7,668 bases of DNA from the NCBI GenBank assembly GCA_017998585.1, contig JAGOCT010000077.1:1-7668 (forward strand), read 5' to 3'. Source of the DNA: Candidatus Cloacimonadota bacterium. GTDB lineage: Bacteria > Cloacimonadota > Cloacimonadia > Cloacimonadales > WRIO01. Within the stretch, counting starts at the first letter, position 1. Every line of letters starts with the position of its first letter. This document shows, piece after piece, positions 5,813-7,668 of the stretch. Position numbers and translations under genes: made by a program. The notes under the pieces are model-generated. The model had not been told where the DNA came from, searched no databases, and saw only the letters and a list, made by a program, of their open reading frames with translations.

Positions 5813-7668
5813 ACTTTAAATTTCCCTGTTATCTGCTGAATAGAATCAACTGTTTTCGTTAATTCACTGGCAATCACATTCAAGCTGTTTGCCTGATTGG
5901 CTGTCAATTCTGCAGATTTGAAAATCTGGTTAATCTTATCCCCCATTTGCATGACATTATGATTAATCTGACTGGATGACCTGTTAATCTCATTAACACC
6001 CGAATGCGCTTCTTGAGCATTCCTGCTGACATCATCAGAAATATGAGTGATCTTTCCGGTACTTCCGGCAATAGAATTGATATGGTTTTGTACGATCTCA
6101 AAATGTTGTGTCACTTCATGACTGATTTGTTTAATCTGTTTTAAGAAATTATCAATTTGATAGGTATTACGAGCAGATTTTTCAACAGAAGCTGATATTT
6201 CATTACTTGCAATTGATTGTTGTTCGACTGTATAGGCGATTGTATGATTAATTTGATACAGATTTTCAATGATTTCGATCGTTCGATTAAACAAGCGAAT
6301 CACATTTTGGACATTTGTTTGAATCATATCCACTCTTCCTGCGATCTGTTGGGTAGCCTGAGCGGTATGTTGTGCAAGTGTTTTCACTTCGTTGGCAACA
6401 ACGGCAAAACCTTTTCCGGCTTCACCGGCAGAGGCTGCTTCAATCGTTGCATTTAGTGCCAGCATATTGGTTTGATCCGTAATTTGTTCTATCAAGCCAA
6501 CAATCTTTCTGATTTCACGGGTAGAAACATCCAGCTCATTCATTGCTGACTGAGCATCATTACTGTAAGCCTTAGCTTCTGAGCTGATTTTATCAGCAGA
6601 TAAGGCATTTTGGGCGACTTCGGAAATACTGCTGTTCATTTCAATGATAGCAGCTGAAGAACTCTTCATTTCATCACTAAGATTATTGACACTCAAAGCA
6701 ATTTCCTGTATATTCAATGACACCGTATTTAAATCCTGTCCCGCTTTTTTCACCAGCTGATCTGTACTGACAGAAGCTTCATTAACGGTATTGACATCCT
6801 GATTAAGCATTAACATTTCATCAGCAAGAGATCCAATATTAGATTCAGCCTGTTCAACAGCTGATTTGATCGTAAAGACTTCTGCAATAACAACCTCAGA
6901 TACATTTGAGAGTTGTTCTACATCAGTATGAATTGAATCAGATTGTTCGGTTAAAAGACCGGCTGATTCATTTAACTGTGTACTCTGATGAGAGATAACC
7001 TGGTTTTTATTGATAAACTCTTGCATTATTTTTCTCAGATTCATCACAAACTGATTAAAATAATGTGCCATTTTCCCTAATTCATCATTCGTATTTACAT
7101 CAATTTGAACAGTTAAATCACCCTGTCCCTGAGAGATTTCCTCCAATATACCAGTCATTTTTAAAATTGGTTTTGTGATTGATTCAGCGATTCGTTTTGC
7201 GATATAGATAAAAACAATCAGCGAGATAAGACCAATAATGGTCATACCTATAATCAGCGCATATACATTCTCCAGAATTTCATTCTTAGGAATAACAGAA
7301 ATGATTGACCAGCCTGTATTACCAATCTGTTTATAGACAAAAACTGAGGCTTTTTTAGAAAATGGATCTTTCGCTTCGAGAATACCTTCTTTTCCATTTT
7401 TAATATCTTCTGCAATAGAAAGCAATTTTGGTCTGTTATTTTCTTTTGAATAGGCTTCGAGGGTCTGCTTTCCAATCATTTCTTTATTTGGGAAAGAAAC
7501 AAATGTCCCTTCTTTACTCAATAAAAAAGCATAACCGGATTTTAGAATTTTGATTTGCGAAATCATTTCATCCAGAAATGCCAGAGTAACATCGCCACCG
7601 ACAATTCCGATGAATTGACCATTTTTATTCAATGGATAGGTAAAGGATGCCATCAAAAGCTTTATATC
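5809..7668 (-). CDS. Methyl-accepting chemotaxis protein with Cache sensor, N-terminus off the window
   Basis: Membrane chemoreceptor that senses a ligand outside the cell and controls CheA through CheW. The reading frame is open to the right edge (DIKLL before the first in-window TTG and ATG), so the true start, first membrane helix and distal Cache part are missing. Numbering from 7656: the membrane-proximal Cache segment spans about 1-125 (FIGIVGGDVTL, GYAFLLSKEGTFVSFPN, GWSIISVIPKNEIL), TM2 131-152, HAMP about 153-210 (TKPI and DELGKMAHYFN), then a long coiled-coil signalling domain. Its hairpin tip is at about 388-425 (IEQITDQTNMLALNATIEAA, then GEAGKGFAVVANEVKTLA), the CheA/CheW contact region. 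It ends ITGKFKV with no CheR-binding pentapeptide. The protein is rich in Ser, Gln, Asn and Ala, as expected for receptor helices. The ligand is unknown; dCache_1-type is likely from the visible half. Confidence 0.93.
   Translation of the reverse strand, partial: DIKLLMASFTYPLNKNGQFIGIVGGDVTLAFLDEMISQIKILKSGYAFLLSKEGTFVSFPNKEMIGKQTLEAYSKENNRPKLLSIAEDIKNGKEGILEAKDPFSKKASVFVYKQIGNTGWSIISVIPKNEILENVYALIIGMTIIGLISLIVFIYIAKRIAESITKPILKMTGILEEISQGQGDLTVQIDVNTNDELGKMAHYFNQFVMNLRKIMQEFINKNQVISHQSTQLNESAGLLTEQSDSIHTDVEQLSNVSEVVIAEVFTIKSAVEQAESNIGSLADEMLMLNQDVNTVNEASVSTDQLVKKAGQDLNTVSLNIQEIALSVNNLSDEMKSSSAAIIEMNSSISEVAQNALSADKISSEAKAYSNDAQSAMNELDVSTREIRKIVGLIEQITDQTNMLALNATIEAASAGEAGKGFAVVANEVKTLAQHTAQATQQIAGRVDMIQTNVQNVIRLFNRTIEIIENLYQINHTIAYTVEQQSIASNEISASVEKSARNTYQIDNFLKQIKQISHEVTQHFEIVQNHINSIAGSTGKITHISDDVSRNAQEAHSGVNEINRSSSQINHNVMQMGDKINQIFKSAELTANQANSLNVIASELTKTVDSIQQITGKFKV

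Noticed and set aside
6217..6456. 79-codon plus-strand frame inside the chemoreceptor gene
   Set aside because: Antisense shadow of the highly conserved signalling domain, with no independent support.
7651..7656. TTG/ATG near the right edge as the true start of the chemoreceptor
   Set aside because: The frame stays open to the window end, the first membrane helix and half the Cache sensor are missing, and no ribosome site precedes these codons. The gene is cut by the window.

Overview
The window reads as chromosomal DNA from a low-GC Gram-positive bacterium. Base composition is AT-rich, Shine-Dalgarno sequences are strong (AGAGG or AAGGA types), and the tilS-hpt-ftsH order is typical of Firmicutes. 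The partnering with hslV and a Cache-type chemoreceptor suggests a motile member of the Clostridia. An Eubacteriaceae/Acetobacterium-like host is only a guess.

Layout: the minus strand carries a compact housekeeping run, tilS (4672 to 3242), hpt (3238 to 2693) and ftsH (2696 to 675), separated by 3 nt and then a 4-nt ATGA overlap. A candidate sigma-A promoter lies just upstream of tilS. After ftsH comes a 286-bp gap, and then the 5' part of hslV, which runs off the left edge. That gap is packed with repeats: three exact-length 45-bp tandem units, each holding a perfect 9-bp-stem palindrome; an inverted fourth copy and a degenerate fifth copy of the palindrome; and a GC-rich mosaic with two more small hairpins. 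The array ends right at the hslV Shine-Dalgarno.

Divergent from tilS, across about 250 bp with candidate promoters for both directions, is a plus-strand EamA/DMT-family transporter (4922-5812). It converges on a minus-strand methyl-accepting chemotaxis protein (5809 to beyond 7668, N-terminus off the right edge). The two genes share the tetranucleotide TTAA as overlapping stop codons. A perfect 10-bp inverted repeat inside the end of the transporter gene lies 48 nt past the chemoreceptor stop and could serve as its transcript end.

Functionally, tilS (tRNA-Ile lysidine), hpt (purine salvage) and ftsH (membrane AAA+ protease) are a conserved Firmicute cluster. hslV adds a second ATP-dependent protease directly downstream. 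The transporter and chemoreceptor are separate units. I see no defence system, CRISPR array, RNA gene or intact mobile element. The most unusual material is the REP-like array in front of hslV and some divergent residues in FtsH (Arg in the Walker A loop, HEIGH zinc motif).
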